NCBI GenBank assembly: GCA_017860635.1
Contig: JAGDMK010000007.1
Location: 1 to 42,149 of the forward strand
Direction of reading: 5' to 3'
Length of the DNA: 42,149 bases
Origin: Bacteroidota bacterium
GTDB lineage: Bacteria; Bacteroidota; Ignavibacteria; UBA10030; UBA6906
Shown here: positions 15,616-25,752 of the stretch, piece by piece
How positions within the stretch are numbered: the first letter of the stretch is position 1
How the letters are laid out: the number at the start of each line of letters is the position of its first letter
The notes under the pieces: model-generated
The model's database searches: none
What the model was told of the DNA's origin: nothing
Seen by the model: only the letters and a program-made list of their open reading frames with translations
Position numbers and translations under genes: made by a program

Positions 15616-16979
15616 CCCCGTACAAATGGAGCGTTCGTTTTGGCGCCCTCCTGTTCATCCTGCTGCTTGCCGCGAATCTGTATGTCTTCTTCGACCGCGA
15701 GTGGGAGTCTTCTTTCTATCCGACGTCGTATGCCACGCTGTACTATCCGCTTGATATCCCGACCATACGCGAATGGGAAGTCATTGACCGGAACCGGCTT
15801 CAGCTGAACCTGGAGGGGACGACGCCCGTCGCAGAGTGGCAGGTTTTCACCGATGGTGCAAGCCCGCAGACAGCGAGCGGCATGACCCCCTCGTTCCGCA
15901 TCGATACGACATTCAGCGAGCTGCATACATACCGTCTGGTCCCGGTTCCGCCCGAAACCGGTACTCCTGTGGAGATTTCCATACGCTTCTATTCTCAGGA
16001 ATTCTACGGATCGCTGGGGATGCACCACCCCGATGTGTACGTTGTCCGTTCAAGCGTGCCATGCGGGGAATTCGACCAGGTGAACGTACAGTACTGGGTC
16101 GATGACTACGCCTACGTTGGTCAGGAAGGGCTGGCAGAAACGGACCGGCTGTTGCGTGAAGAGGTTGGCCTCCGGGATGGGATGACAAGCTTCGAGCGTA
16201 TGGAGAAATTGACGCGCTATCTCCGCATCAAGCTGAAAGATGCCCGGGGTGTGCCCAAGGAAGAGGAACGGTGGATCAATCCCTGGCAGCTCTACACGGA
16301 AATGGTCAACGGCACCGGGAAGGGGTGGTGCACGCAGCATGCCCAGGTCTATGTATACTGGGCGAACCGCGCCGGCATTCCGACACGGTTCGTCTTCGGT
16401 GCGCGGACCCAGGACAACACCATCACGTACACCGGGCATGCATTTGCAGAGTCGTACATCAAAGAGCAGAACCGATGGGCGTTTGTGGATCTCTCCCATG
16501 CGCACATCTACATCACCGACAAGAACGGGCAGGTGCTCAACACCGCAGAGCTTTTCCATTTGAACCAGCACAATGCATTTGACAGTACAACTGCCCGCGT
16601 CTACGTCGACTGGGAGTGGCAGAAACCGTTTGACCTGTCGTCGGCCGATACGGTCGTGTCTGTGCCATTCACGCAGTGCAACGGCGTTGTGCAGAGCGAA
16701 TTCACAGCTCACTCCATCCTGAAGTACCGCCGTCCGCCGAACGTGGAAGATGTGCGGGACAATTACACGGGGTTCGTGAAGGACCGGACGTTTCTGGTGG
16801 GGAATCTGGAACGCTACATCTTCAAGCCTCAGCTCGCATATTCGTTCTATCCGACAGAGGGAGTCTGGACGTACTTCATCCGCCGTGTTCTCTTCTTCGG
16901 GATGATTGCGAGTCTGATTCTCTGGCTGTATCTGGCCGTGCGCAAGCGGAGGATCGAGCTCAGCACTCAACCACGTTGA
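15600..16979 (+). CDS. Membrane-anchored transglutaminase-like protein
   Basis: 459 residues. An N-terminal membrane helix (residues 10-31) and a C-terminal helix (about 425-448, [18 protein letters not shown]) flank an extracytoplasmic part. The core has a complete transglutaminase-type triad: Cys244 in [24 protein letters not shown], His280 in TGHAFAESY, and Asp297 in [12 protein letters not shown]. Proteins of this type are cysteine proteases or crosslinking/amidase enzymes acting on proteins or cell-wall peptides; the substrate cannot be told. Start overlaps the upstream small gene by 16 nt; the 3' end overlaps the convergent serine dehydratase gene by 20 bp. Confidence 0.85.
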   Translation: MAPDLTPYKWSVRFGALLFILLLAANLYVFFDREWESSFYPTSYATLYYPLDIPTIREWEVIDRNRLQLNLEGTTPVAEWQVFTDGASPQTASGMTPSFRIDTTFSELHTYRLVPVPPETGTPVEISIRFYSQEFYGSLGMHHPDVYVVRSSVPCGEFDQVNVQYWVDDYAYVGQEGLAETDRLLREEVGLRDGMTSFERMEKLTRYLRIKLKDARGVPKEEERWINPWQLYTEMVNGTGKGWCTQHAQVYVYWANRAGIPTRFVFGARTQDNTITYTGHAFAESYIKEQNRWAFVDLSHAHIYITDKNGQVLNTAELFHLNQHNAFDSTTARVYVDWEWQKPFDLSSADTVVSVPFTQCNGVVQSEFTAHSILKYRRPPNVEDVRDNYTGFVKDRTFLVGNLERYIFKPQLAYSFYPTEGVWTYFIRRVLFFGMIASLILWLYLAVRKRRIELSTQPR

Positions 16980-18339
16980 CCGCCAGTCCGCCGAGCGACG
17001 TCTCTTTGTATTTGCTCTTCATGTCGAGTCCGGTCTGACGCATCGTGGCGATGACATCGTCCAGGGACACGACATGAAGCCCGTCGTCACGCAGCGCCAG
17101 CCGTGAGGCATTAATCGCTTTCACGGCGCCCATGGCATTGCGTTCGATGCAGGGGATCTGCACGAGTCCGCCGACGGGATCGCACGTGAGCCCCAGGTTG
17201 TGCTCCATGCCGATTTCCGCGGCCTCCTCGATCTGCGCATTGGATCCCCCGAGGGCGGCCGTCAGCCCGGCTGCGGCCATTGAGCACGCCACGCCGACCT
17301 CACCCTGGCATCCCACTTCCGCACCCGAGATAGACGCGTTCTTCTTATAGAGGATCGCAATGGCGCCGGCCGTAAGGAGGAAGTCAATGATGCCATTGTC
17401 ATCAGGGTGCGAGCAGAATCTCTGGTAGTAGTGGAGGACAGCGGGAACGACGCCCGCGGCACCATTGGTCGGCGCGGTGACCACCCGTCCGCCCGCAGCA
17501 TTCTCCTCGTTTACCGCAAACGCGTACAGGTTCACCCAATCCAGAATGCTCAGGGGATCTCTCAATGATTCTTCGGGCCGGTGCACAAGTGCGCGGTGAA
17601 TCTGCGGGGCCCGCCGCTCGACCTGGAGCTTTCCCGGAAGATATCCATCCTTTGCGATGCCTCGTTCAACGCACTTCTGCATGACGTCCCAGATGTTCAT
17701 CAGCGACGCGCGGATGTCAGCTCCGGAACGCCAGGCCTTCTCGTTTTCAAACACTATTTCCGGAATGCTCAGCGCCTGATCTTCGGCATGCTGAAGGAGC
17801 GCGCGCGCACTGTCAAACGGAAACGGAGCGGGAGACCGTCGTTCTGTGAGCGGACGGATTCCCTCCGCAGTCTCCTCGACCACGAACCCTCCGCCTACGG
17901 AATAGTACACGCCGGACTGCAGCGGTGAATCATCCGGACCGTTGGCGGTGAACCGCATGCCGTTTGTGTGGTAGGGAAGCTGCTCCTTTGTGCGGTTGAT
18001 GAGGTGCGTGTTCTCCCGGAACGGAATCGTGTGGCGGCCGAGAAGGGCAATCTCACCGCGTCTCCGGAAATCCTGAAGAAGAGTGTCGATGGAGTCCGGT
18101 TCGGTCTGCTCCGGAACTTCACCCAGGAGGCCGAGGAGGAGAGCCCGGGGTGTCCCATGTCCCGCTCCCGTCAGTGCTAATGATCCAAAGAGCTCGATCG
18201 ACACTGTTGTGGTGCGCTCGAGAAGACCTGCGGCATCAAGACCGAGAGCAAACAATCGAGCAGCCCGCATCGGTCCAACGACATGTGAGCTTGAGGGGCC
18301 GATACCAACAGTATAGATGTCAAAAACGCTCAGATCCAC
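16960..18339 (-). CDS. sdaA: L-serine ammonia-lyase (iron-sulfur type, single chain)
   Basis: 459 residues, fused beta and alpha domains. The N-terminal signature [27 protein letters not shown] and the alpha-domain motifs [33 protein letters not shown] and [23 protein letters not shown] are all present, with the cysteines that bind the catalytic 4Fe-4S cluster. Deaminates serine to pyruvate in the cytoplasm. Length is as expected for the one-chain form. Convergent with the transglutaminase-like gene, overlapping 20 bp at the 3' ends. Confidence 0.95.
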   Translation of the reverse strand: MDLSVFDIYTVGIGPSSSHVVGPMRAARLFALGLDAAGLLERTTTVSIELFGSLALTGAGHGTPRALLLGLLGEVPEQTEPDSIDTLLQDFRRRGEIALLGRHTIPFRENTHLINRTKEQLPYHTNGMRFTANGPDDSPLQSGVYYSVGGGFVVEETAEGIRPLTERRSPAPFPFDSARALLQHAEDQALSIPEIVFENEKAWRSGADIRASLMNIWDVMQKCVERGIAKDGYLPGKLQVERRAPQIHRALVHRPEESLRDPLSILDWVNLYAFAVNEENAAGGRVVTAPTNGAAGVVPAVLHYYQRFCSHPDDNGIIDFLLTAGAIAILYKKNASISGAEVGCQGEVGVACSMAAAGLTAALGGSNAQIEEAAEIGMEHNLGLTCDPVGGLVQIPCIERNAMGAVKAINASRLALRDDGLHVVSLDDVIATMRQTGLDMKSKYKETSLGGLAVNVVEC

Positions 18340-18380
18340 GGCATTCCCCGCATCATCATTCGAATTTCCTGCACCGACAC

Positions 18381-18430
18381 GCCAGATTCATTCCGGTACC
18401 GATAAGCCAGACTCATTCCTGTGCCGGAAA
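18381..18430. repeat. Two 25-nt direct repeats
   Basis: GCCAGATTCATTCCGGTACC... at 18381-18405 and GCCAGACTCATTCCTGTGCC... at 18406-18430, about three quarters identical, in the 104-bp gap between the serine dehydratase start and the M3 peptidase stop. Confidence 0.7.
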
Positions 18431-18443
18431 AGCTGCTGTGAAG

Positions 18444-20549
18444 CTACATCAATCCACGCTTCTTCAGCAACGGCTCAATCGTCGGTTTCTTTCCGCGGAA
18501 CCGTTCGTACAGGACCATTGGATCCTCGGTTCCACCGCGCTCGAGGATATTCCTGCGAAATGCCTCCGCTGTCTTCCGGTCGAACAGTCCGTTCTCCTTG
18601 AACGCCTCGAATGCATCCGCATCGAGGACTTCAGCCCAGATGTAGCTGTAGTATCCGGAACTGTAGCCGCCGCTGAAAATGTGGGCGAAGTAGGGACTCC
18701 GGTATCGGGAGACGATCTCCGGCATCAGACGGATGCGCGTGAATGTACTTTGCTCGAATGCGCCAGCATCCTGTTGCGTCGTGTCCGTCAGCGTGTGCCA
18801 ATCCATATCCAGGATTGATGCCGCGAGATATTCTACCGTGATGAAGCCCTGATTGAACCGTTCGCTCTTGACGATCTTCTGGATCAGCGCGTCTGGAATC
18901 GGCTCGTCACTTGCGTAATGACGTGCGTACGACCGGAGGACGTCAGGATGGAGCGCCCAGTTCTCCATGATCTGCGAGGGAAGCTCAATGCCGTCACGCG
19001 GCAGACCGATGTTGTGGTAGGTCCGCTGAGAAAGCAGGCCGGACAGCGCATGGCCGAATTCATGGAACAGGGTTTCCACCTCTTCGAGGCTGAGGAGTGC
19101 CGGTTTCCCGCCCGTGGGACCGGAGAAGTTCCCCACGTTGTAGACCACCGGTGTCACCGTGCTGTCGCCGATACGGCCGAACGAGCGAAGCGACCCCATC
19201 CAGGCCCCGGGCCTCTTCCCTCCCCGCAGGAAGTAGTCCGTGTAGATGATGCCGATGTGAGCGCCGTCCATCCCTTTCACTTCGAACACCGCCACATCAT
19301 CGGCATACTTTGGTATGTCCTTGCGTTCGATGAACTGGAGGCCGTAGAGTCGCGATGCCACGTCAAACGCGCCACGCCGGACGTTTTCCATTTTGAAGTA
19401 GGGACGCAACGCATCCTCGTCCAGATCATAGTCCGCCTTCTTCACCTTCTCGGCGTAGTACCACCAGTCCCATGATGCCAGAGGGAACGGCTTTTCCTCC
19501 TTGTTGATCATCGCCTGCATCGCATCGCGTTCCTGCTGCGCGACCTTCAGTGCCGGTTCCCAGAGCCGGCCAAGGAACTCATAGACTGTCGCGGGAGTCT
19601 TGGCCATGTTCTCTTCAAGGACATAGGCTGCGTGCGTGGGATAGCCGAGGAGGTTCGCCCGCGCGACACGGAGCGCGGCAATACGAGAGCTGATCGCCTT
19701 GTTGTCGAATGCGTTATTGTTGTCGCCCCGATTGCAGTAGGCCTTGTAAAGGGTCTCGCGGAGGGCTCTGTTCTTTGCGTATTGCAGGAACGGGATCCAG
19801 CTGGGTTTCTGCAGTGTGAACACCCATTTGCCGTCAAGCTTTGCCTTGCGGGCCGCCTCAGAAGCGGCGTCAATGACATCCTGGGGCAAGCCGTCCAGGT
19901 CTTCCTTCTTTTCCACGACTAGGCGGTACGTGTTGGTCTCCTTGAGAAGGTTCTGATTGAACTTCAGGGAGAGCATGGAAAGCTCATCATTGATGTTGCG
20001 CAGACGCTGTTTGTCCGGCTCCGACAGATTTGCTCCGCCGCGGACAAAGTCCTTGTATGTGTTGTCCAGCAGCATCGCCTGCTCTGGCGTCAGAGAGAGC
20101 TTCGACCGCATGTCATAGACAGCTTTGATGCGTGCGAAGAGCTGCGCGTTCAGAACAATGTCATTCCGATGGGCGGTCAGGAGAGGAGTGGCGATCGTGG
20201 CGATGCTGTCCAGCTGGTCATTGGTGATGGCACCACGCAGCGCACCGAACACGCCGGACACCCGTTGGAGCAATTCACCGCTCCGGTCGAGGGTGACAAT
20301 GGTATTCTCGAACGTCGGTGCGGAACGCACCATGGTGATGACCTGTATCTCCCGCTTCTGTTCTTCCATTGCCTTCTGGTATGCCGGCATGTAGTGCTCG
20401 GGACGTATCCGGTCAAACGGCGGTGTCTCGAACGGCGTGCTGTATGGAGCAAAGAATGGATTTACATCCGGCGTAGCACAGAATGCCGATGGTGAAGAGA
20501 AGCTCGAACAGATGAGCATGACAAGAACGGAGGAAAGGAATGTTCGCAT
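18444..20549 (-). CDS. M3-family metallopeptidase (oligopeptidase A/Dcp type), exported
   Basis: 701 residues from MRTFLSSVLVMLICSSFSSPSAF at 20549 (CAGGAG just upstream). The leader is a signal peptide, so the enzyme is probably periplasmic. The zinc site HEFGH lies at residues 496-500 (LFHEFGHALSGLLS), followed by the third-ligand region; the C-terminal segment FSGGYSSGYYSYIWAEVLDADAFEAF...NILERGGTEDPM is typical of Dcp/OpdA. Hydrolyses short peptides, often removing dipeptides from the C-terminus. Starting at 20819 instead would add 90 residues from a repeat-rich non-coding stretch and is rejected. Divergent from a C69 dipeptidase gene. Confidence 0.92.
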   Translation of the reverse strand: MRTFLSSVLVMLICSSFSSPSAFCATPDVNPFFAPYSTPFETPPFDRIRPEHYMPAYQKAMEEQKREIQVITMVRSAPTFENTIVTLDRSGELLQRVSGVFGALRGAITNDQLDSIATIATPLLTAHRNDIVLNAQLFARIKAVYDMRSKLSLTPEQAMLLDNTYKDFVRGGANLSEPDKQRLRNINDELSMLSLKFNQNLLKETNTYRLVVEKKEDLDGLPQDVIDAASEAARKAKLDGKWVFTLQKPSWIPFLQYAKNRALRETLYKAYCNRGDNNNAFDNKAISSRIAALRVARANLLGYPTHAAYVLEENMAKTPATVYEFLGRLWEPALKVAQQERDAMQAMINKEEKPFPLASWDWWYYAEKVKKADYDLDEDALRPYFKMENVRRGAFDVASRLYGLQFIERKDIPKYADDVAVFEVKGMDGAHIGIIYTDYFLRGGKRPGAWMGSLRSFGRIGDSTVTPVVYNVGNFSGPTGGKPALLSLEEVETLFHEFGHALSGLLSQRTYHNIGLPRDGIELPSQIMENWALHPDVLRSYARHYASDEPIPDALIQKIVKSERFNQGFITVEYLAASILDMDWHTLTDTTQQDAGAFEQSTFTRIRLMPEIVSRYRSPYFAHIFSGGYSSGYYSYIWAEVLDADAFEAFKENGLFDRKTAEAFRRNILERGGTEDPMVLYERFRGKKPTIEPLLKKRGLM

Positions 20550-20627
20550 AAGGCGCTCCTGGTGAACGATGTGCTTCAAGATACCAAAACGGCCGGCCTT
20601 TTGCCACAAACGGTGAACAGGTGCGCG

Positions 20628-20725
20628 TTGCGAAGGGGTGGAAACTCTGCAAACGGGTGCAACCATTGCGAACTGGTTCACGTTGCAGACGGGTGCAAAC
20701 CCCGCAACGAGTCTACTCTGGTTGC
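20628..20725. repeat. Degenerate ~19-nt repeats between M3 and C69 peptidase genes
   Basis: TTGC/CTGC-initiated units at 20628, 20647, 20666, 20683 and further, several sharing TGCAnACGGGTGCAA. They lie in the divergent promoter region of two peptidase genes. Degenerate, so copy number is uncertain. Confidence 0.55.
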
Positions 20726-20817
20726 ATATCAGTGGATCCTTGGTGATATTGTCTGCGATTTCATGATCGTTCCGTTCAACTCTCCGTGCTGAGATCAACA
20801 AACAAGGGTATACATCC

Positions 20818-22404
20818 ATGCTGAAGCACGTCCTCGTTCCGCTCGTGGTTGCAGTCCTCCTCGTTCTGACAAGCCTTCCGCTGTTGGCTCAGGAGAACCG
20901 TCCGGAAGGGTGCACGACTATAACCGTCGGAAAATCCGCGTCCGCAGACGGCTCGGTGATCACATCCCACACGCTTGATGACCATCGATCGTGGACGAAC
21001 ATCGACATCCAGCCGGCGCGCATGCACGCGGCAGGCGCAACTGTCCCCCTGTTCAAGGTGGGCAATGATGATACGGGAGCAATGCCGGCATACGCCAATA
21101 TCCCTCTTGGAGAGATCCCGCAGGTGCAGCGTACACACGGCTACATCAACACATCGTTGCCGTGCATGAACGACAGGCAGCTTGCTATAGGTGAATCCAC
21201 ATTCGGCGGCAGGGAATCGCTCGTTTCGGACGTGGGGCAGATCGATCTGTGGCGGCTGGTCAAGATCCTGATCGAGCGGTGTGCCACTGCACGGGAAGCA
21301 ATCCGGACGGCAGGCGAACTCACGGCCCGGTACGGCTGGCGCGATGCAGGGGAGTGCCTGACAATCGCTGACACAAAAGAGGTCTGGCATTTCGAGATCG
21401 TCGGTCCGGGAGCGGGCTGCGTCGGTTCCATCTGGGCTGCGCAGCGTGTTCCGGATGGCCACGTTGCCGTCAACGCCAACGCCAGCCGGATCAGGCAGAT
21501 CGATCTCAAAAACCGCGACTTCTTCATGGCGTCGGAGAACTGCATGATCGTAGCAAGGGACAGCGGCTGGTGGAACCCCGCCGACGGTCCGTTTGAGTTC
21601 TGCTATGCGTACGATCCCGAGGGAAGACAGTCGTTTGCGAGCCGCCGGCGCGAATGGCGTGTGCTGGATCTTCTGGCACCGTCGCTTCATCTGCACCCAA
21701 ACTCCGAGAACTACCCGTTCTCCGTGAAGCCGGACACGCTGGTGACGGTTGAAAAACTGGTGACGATCTTTCAGGACTACTATGAAGGAACAGATTTCAA
21801 CCCTGTCAAGAACATCACCTGGGTGAACCCACAGGGCAAGCCCGAGATTTCTCCGCTGGCCTGCCCGTTCATGCCATATGACATGCTGCAACTGTTCAAG
21901 GTGAACGGCGGTTGGGGATGGAGAGGGGAGCGGACCATTGCCCGGTGGTTCACGGTCTATGCTACAATCACGCAATCCCGCGGCTCGCTCCCCGACCCGA
22001 TTGGAGGCGTGGTGTGGCTGGCCTGGGACAATGCCGCAACTGCGCTGTACACGCCCGTCTATTGCGGTGTGACGGACCTGCCGAAATCGTTCAAGATCGA
22101 CGGACGTGTGACGGGTTACAATCGGGACTGTGCCTGGTGGGCATTCAACCACCTCTCGACACTCGCTTCTCAGCGGTGGGGTGATATGCGCCGGGATGTG
22201 GAAGCGGTGTGGAAACCGCTGCAAAAGGAGTTGTTTCAGAGCCAGGCCGGCACAGAGAAGCAGGCCCTAGAACTCTTCAAGCAGTCGCCTGCGGAAAGCC
22301 AGGCCTTTCTGACGCGGTACTCCATGCTCTGGGGGGAAAGGGCAGTGCAGGAAGCGTGGAAGCTGGGCGACAGACTTTGGACGAAGTACGATGAAAAGTT
22401 CTGA
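20818..22404 (+). CDS. C69-family dipeptidase (Ntn hydrolase), exported
   Basis: 528 residues with a signal peptide (LLVLTSLPLLAQ). The dipeptidase A motif EGCTTITVGKSASADGSVITSHTLDDH is present; Cys32, which becomes N-terminal after processing in the Ntn-hydrolase mechanism, directly follows the leader region. Further family features: GYINTSLPCMNDRQLAIGESTFGGR, GECLTIADTKEVWHFEIVG, and NCMIVARDSGWW. Cleaves a broad range of dipeptides, here probably in the periplasm, matching the neighbouring exported M3 peptidase transcribed the other way. Confidence 0.92.
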   Translation: MLKHVLVPLVVAVLLVLTSLPLLAQENRPEGCTTITVGKSASADGSVITSHTLDDHRSWTNIDIQPARMHAAGATVPLFKVGNDDTGAMPAYANIPLGEIPQVQRTHGYINTSLPCMNDRQLAIGESTFGGRESLVSDVGQIDLWRLVKILIERCATAREAIRTAGELTARYGWRDAGECLTIADTKEVWHFEIVGPGAGCVGSIWAAQRVPDGHVAVNANASRIRQIDLKNRDFFMASENCMIVARDSGWWNPADGPFEFCYAYDPEGRQSFASRRREWRVLDLLAPSLHLHPNSENYPFSVKPDTLVTVEKLVTIFQDYYEGTDFNPVKNITWVNPQGKPEISPLACPFMPYDMLQLFKVNGGWGWRGERTIARWFTVYATITQSRGSLPDPIGGVVWLAWDNAATALYTPVYCGVTDLPKSFKIDGRVTGYNRDCAWWAFNHLSTLASQRWGDMRRDVEAVWKPLQKELFQSQAGTEKQALELFKQSPAESQAFLTRYSMLWGERAVQEAWKLGDRLWTKYDEKF

Positions 22405-22410
22405 TCCGGC

Positions 22411-22428
22411 TGCATCAGTATCGATGCA
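22411..22428. terminator. Possible hairpin terminator
   Basis: TGCATC-AGTATC-GATGCA followed by ATTCTTC, just after the C69 dipeptidase stop and before the convergent anti-sigma gene. The T-run is poor. Confidence 0.4.
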
Positions 22429-22491
22429 ATTCTTCAATACATACGCGAAACGGGAGGAGCGTGATCCAGCGCCATCGCTGACGGATTTAGT

Positions 22492-23760
22492 CTACTTCAC
22501 CGGCATTGCAGCCTGCGACCCCATCCGATATCTGATCATCTGACCGGGCAGTACGACGACGATTGTATCTGCTGCCACCTGGTAGACCTGTGCCTGGCGC
22601 AGGTCACGCTCGCTCAATTGTGAATCAGGATACAGTGTCAGGCGCAGCGTGCTGTCTGTTTGCTGGATATTGGTAAGGACGGACTGAGCCTGTTGCCTGC
22701 GCTGTTGCTGGCGCAGAGCGGGGGCTTCAGCCAGGGGACGTTGCTCGATGGTGGCGTTGAGGTGTCTCATTGCTTGCGCGCTCCTGGCCTGTTCGGTTGC
22801 GGCCCGCAGCACATTCCCCGTTTCGTTCCTTGCAGTGTTGGCCCCTGCGTCCATCCTGATGTACGTGGTTTCTCCTTCGAGCCAGGTCCCTTTCTCGGCA
22901 AGCGCGGCACCGACCGTCGGTAGCGGCGGGGTAGCATCCTTTCGTCTTGACCGTCCTTCTGCCCTTGCATCAGCATCCGCCTCCGCCGCCTTCCTTGCCC
23001 GCATTTCTGCATCCGTCTCGTTTGTTGCCTTTGCCCTTACATCTGCACTCGTTGCCACTTCATCTGCCAATTGGGGCGCTTCCTGTTTCAGAACGTCGTA
23101 GCGCTCCGCTTCCTTCTTGGAGATGGCAGTTTCTGCAGCCGGCATCGTCGCCTGGTCACGGGTTGATGAGGGCGTGGCCTTTCGTGAACCGTCCACCCCT
23201 TCTTCCCTGTATGCTACGACCCCTTCTTCCTTGTGCGCGACAGATGGTTCACGCGATGATTTGTCTGCCTGCGCCGCAGGAGGGGTTGCTACAGCGATCT
23301 TCTGCTCTGATGATACTGTTTCGAGCGCGTCGCGGGACCACCAGCGGTTGAGAATCCCGATGCCGGTGACGATGACCACGCACGCTGCGGTGGCAGCCGC
23401 GTAGATCCAGCCTCGTCCTCGCCGAGGTGGTGTGACTGGCACGCGTGATTCATCCGCCTCCTTGCGGGAAGCTGAGCGGCTGTACGGTGCAGCCATCGCT
23501 TCTTCTGCAACCTTTCCAAGCACCGCTCCCTGCCGCTGGTGTTCGTCGATGCCCAGTCGCTCCCGCAAACGTGCTTTAAGTTCCTCTCTTCCGGCCCGTT
23601 GCACACCGGCAGCGAGAAGCTGCTCATCCTCCAGGCGCCTCCTGCATTCTGCGCAGGAAGCGAGGTGACTGGCGCATGCTTCGCGTCGGCTGTCAGAAAG
23701 CCGGCCGAGCACATACTCCGCCAGCAGTTCTTCATCCAGGGTCCAGTGTTCGTTTTGCAT
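22492..23760 (-). CDS. Transmembrane anti-sigma factor with zinc-binding domain
   Basis: 422 residues from MQNEHWTLDEELL at 23760. The N-terminal anti-sigma zinc domain has the H-x3-C-x2-C motif (H32, C36, C39: HLASCAEC). One membrane helix (about residues 130-150, YAAATAACVVIVTGIGIL) separates it from a long, charged, Ala/Glu/Arg-rich extracytoplasmic part and a C-terminal beta-type domain (TLRLTLYPDSQLSERDLRQAQVYQVAADTIVVVLPGQMIRYRM). Start codon and the stop of the sigma-factor gene share one base (TGATG), a classical coupled pair. Role: holds the ECF sigma factor inactive until an envelope signal. An in-frame start 42 nt upstream is unlikely. Confidence 0.9.
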   Translation of the reverse strand: MQNEHWTLDEELLAEYVLGRLSDSRREACASHLASCAECRRRLEDEQLLAAGVQRAGREELKARLRERLGIDEHQRQGAVLGKVAEEAMAAPYSRSASRKEADESRVPVTPPRRGRGWIYAAATAACVVIVTGIGILNRWWSRDALETVSSEQKIAVATPPAAQADKSSREPSVAHKEEGVVAYREEGVDGSRKATPSSTRDQATMPAAETAISKKEAERYDVLKQEAPQLADEVATSADVRAKATNETDAEMRARKAAEADADARAEGRSRRKDATPPLPTVGAALAEKGTWLEGETTYIRMDAGANTARNETGNVLRAATEQARSAQAMRHLNATIEQRPLAEAPALRQQQRRQQAQSVLTNIQQTDSTLRLTLYPDSQLSERDLRQAQVYQVAADTIVVVLPGQMIRYRMGSQAAMPVK

Positions 23761-24326
23761 CAGGCCACCTCTTTCAGCGCCCGTTCGAGGGCCTTTTTGC
23801 ACTGATACTTCTTTGCCTTTGCGGTGTCAGCATTGGCGAAGCCCAGTCGAGTAGCGATCTCTTCCATGGAGCGTTCCTCCCAGTAGAAGAGAAGGAGCAG
23901 CGTGCGGCATGGCTCGCCGATTCTGGAGAGCGCCTGTTGCACCTCTCCGGCCTGCTCGGTCTCCATGAGCGATTCGAGCGGGGACCCGCCGGGGTCGGCC
24001 AGATCATCCGGGTCCGTGTCACCCGTGAGTTCGCGTCGCTTTCGTGCCAGGCGGCGTGACCAGAGATTCTTGACGATTGCATAGAGAAATGTCGATGTCT
24101 TCGCTGTGTGTTCATACCTTCCGCTTCTCACACGTTCCCACAGAATCACCACTGCTTCCTGGAGCATATCATCCGCGTCCTCCTGGCTCCCGCTGTTGCG
24201 TAAGACATAGGCCGTGATGACGGCGCGGTTTTCCCCATAGAATTCAGCCAGGACTTCTTCATCCCCCTTCCGGAGGCGGTCCAGGAGCCGCGCATCCCTG
24301 TCAAAATAGAGCAGCGGTGAGGCCAT
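23760..24326 (-). CDS. ECF sigma factor
   Basis: 188 residues. Region 2: FYGENRAVITAYVLRNSGSQEDADDMLQEAVVILWERV, followed by TFLYAIVKNLWSRRLARKRR for -10 recognition. A linker rich in Asp/Pro/Gly leads to region 4: LSRIGEPCRTLLLLFYWEERSMEEIATRLGFANADTAKAKKYQCKKALE, the -35-binding helix-turn-helix. It is followed by its anti-sigma gene (1-bp overlap) and faces a secreted vWA gene across a 94-bp gap, which is probably its target or sensor. Subgroup not assigned. Confidence 0.93.
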   Translation of the reverse strand: MASPLLYFDRDARLLDRLRKGDEEVLAEFYGENRAVITAYVLRNSGSQEDADDMLQEAVVILWERVRSGRYEHTAKTSTFLYAIVKNLWSRRLARKRRELTGDTDPDDLADPGGSPLESLMETEQAGEVQQALSRIGEPCRTLLLLFYWEERSMEEIATRLGFANADTAKAKKYQCKKALERALKEVA

Positions 24327-24420
24327 TTACCTTTCACAGGTTGATGTCATTAACACGCAGAAGGTAAACAAAGGTACCGAATCACATTGCGGATTTCAAC
24401 ACACACAGGAGGAATCACCC

Positions 24421-25737
24421 ATGAGACTCGCCTCATTGTTCGTTCCCGTCATGCTTTCGGGGCTCACCACAGCCACCTGTGCGGGCCCGTCAGCAAAGAT
24501 CACTGCTCATCTGAATTCCCCGACCATTTTCGCGGACGGGGGACAGGTGTTCCTGCAGCTTTCGGTCCATGTGCCCGCTATGTCCACCCGTGACCGGCGC
24601 CCGATGAATCTGTCTGTGGTGCTCGACCGGAGCGGATCCATGGCGGACCAGGGCAAGCTGGAATATGCAAAACAGGCTCTCTGCACGCTGATTGATCAGC
24701 TCAAAGAGCAGGACATCTTTTCGATTGTCATGTACGATGACATTATCGATGTGCTGCGTCCGTCCGGCAGGGTTGGCGACAAAGAGAGGATCAAGCGGCT
24801 TGTCCGCAGCATTGAGCCCCGGAACTCCACCAACCTTGGAGGGGGGATGCTCGAAGGGTATCAGCAGGTCGAGCGAAACCTGCACCGGGAATATGTGAAC
24901 CGGGTGGTTCTGCTCTCGGATGGCCTTGCCAATGTCGGGATCACCGACGACCGGGAGTTGAGCCGGATTGCGCGGCGGTACCGCACCAAGGGCATCTCGC
25001 TAACGAGCATGGGCGTGGGACTCGATTACAACGAGAATCTCATGGTTGCGCTGTCGGAGAGCGGCGGCGGCAATTACTACTTCATCGAGAGCCCCCACGG
25101 CCTCGCGCATATCATGCGACGTGAGTTCGACATGCTGTCCACGATCTATGCCCACCACGCCTCGGTGCAAATCCACCTCGGAGCCAATGTGCGTGTATCG
25201 GACGTAATCGGTCACGAGTGGAGCGGAAACGAAGGGACATGCACCATTGAGCTGGGCGATCTGTACGGCGGCGACAACCGGGAGATCACCATCGAGATGG
25301 AGGTCCCCCGTGGCAAGGGCTCGGTGCAGGTTGCAGAGGGTATTCTGCAACACAAGACGGATGCGACTTCGGAAGAGCGTCTTGCCTCGTTCACTGCATT
25401 GGCGACATATTCAGCCGACAAGGCCGAAGTCGACAAGCGCAGGGATATGGATATCCAGGCCAAAGCGGACGTGGCCCTGTCGACACGCGCAGTGGAGAAA
25501 GCGACACAGGCGCTTGATGAAGGAAAAGATGAAGAGGCGCGAGCGATTCTGGGAGCCGCGGAAGTGAGGCTCAACGAGTCGGCGGCTGCCCCGTGTGCCG
25601 GTGCTGCTGGTGCTGCCGTGAGAGACCAGTCGCAGCGCCTGCAGGAGTACAAGGTGATGCTTGAACAGGAAACAGACGGTCGTCGCGCGAAGAAAGAGAT
25701 TCAATACAGGAACTATCAGACGCAGAAGAAGAAGTAA
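24421..25737 (+). CDS. Secreted von Willebrand factor A domain protein
   Basis: 438 residues after an AGGAGG site. Signal peptide (residues 1-21), a beta domain, then a vWA domain with the MIDAS motif DRSGSM (D69), later Thr (NSTNLGGG) and Asp (LLSDGLAN), so metal binding looks intact. A beta-sandwich of the YfbK/inter-alpha-inhibitor type follows (VSDVIGHEWSG ... TIEMEVPRGKGSVQVAEG), then a helical, charged C-terminus with coiled-coil character ending KKK. Divergent from an ECF sigma/anti-sigma pair, suggesting a shared envelope-stress circuit. Binding partner unknown. Confidence 0.88.
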   Translation: MRLASLFVPVMLSGLTTATCAGPSAKITAHLNSPTIFADGGQVFLQLSVHVPAMSTRDRRPMNLSVVLDRSGSMADQGKLEYAKQALCTLIDQLKEQDIFSIVMYDDIIDVLRPSGRVGDKERIKRLVRSIEPRNSTNLGGGMLEGYQQVERNLHREYVNRVVLLSDGLANVGITDDRELSRIARRYRTKGISLTSMGVGLDYNENLMVALSESGGGNYYFIESPHGLAHIMRREFDMLSTIYAHHASVQIHLGANVRVSDVIGHEWSGNEGTCTIELGDLYGGDNREITIEMEVPRGKGSVQVAEGILQHKTDATSEERLASFTALATYSADKAEVDKRRDMDIQAKADVALSTRAVEKATQALDEGKDEEARAILGAAEVRLNESAAAPCAGAAGAAVRDQSQRLQEYKVMLEQETDGRRAKKEIQYRNYQTQKKK

Positions 25738-25752
25738 GCCGACGCGGGGCAA

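Noticed and set aside
20776-22224. A 482-codon minus-strand open frame antisense to the C69 dipeptidase
   Set aside because: The plus strand has a signal peptide, the catalytic Cys motif and full family length; the antisense product is Arg/His/Cys-rich with no domain.
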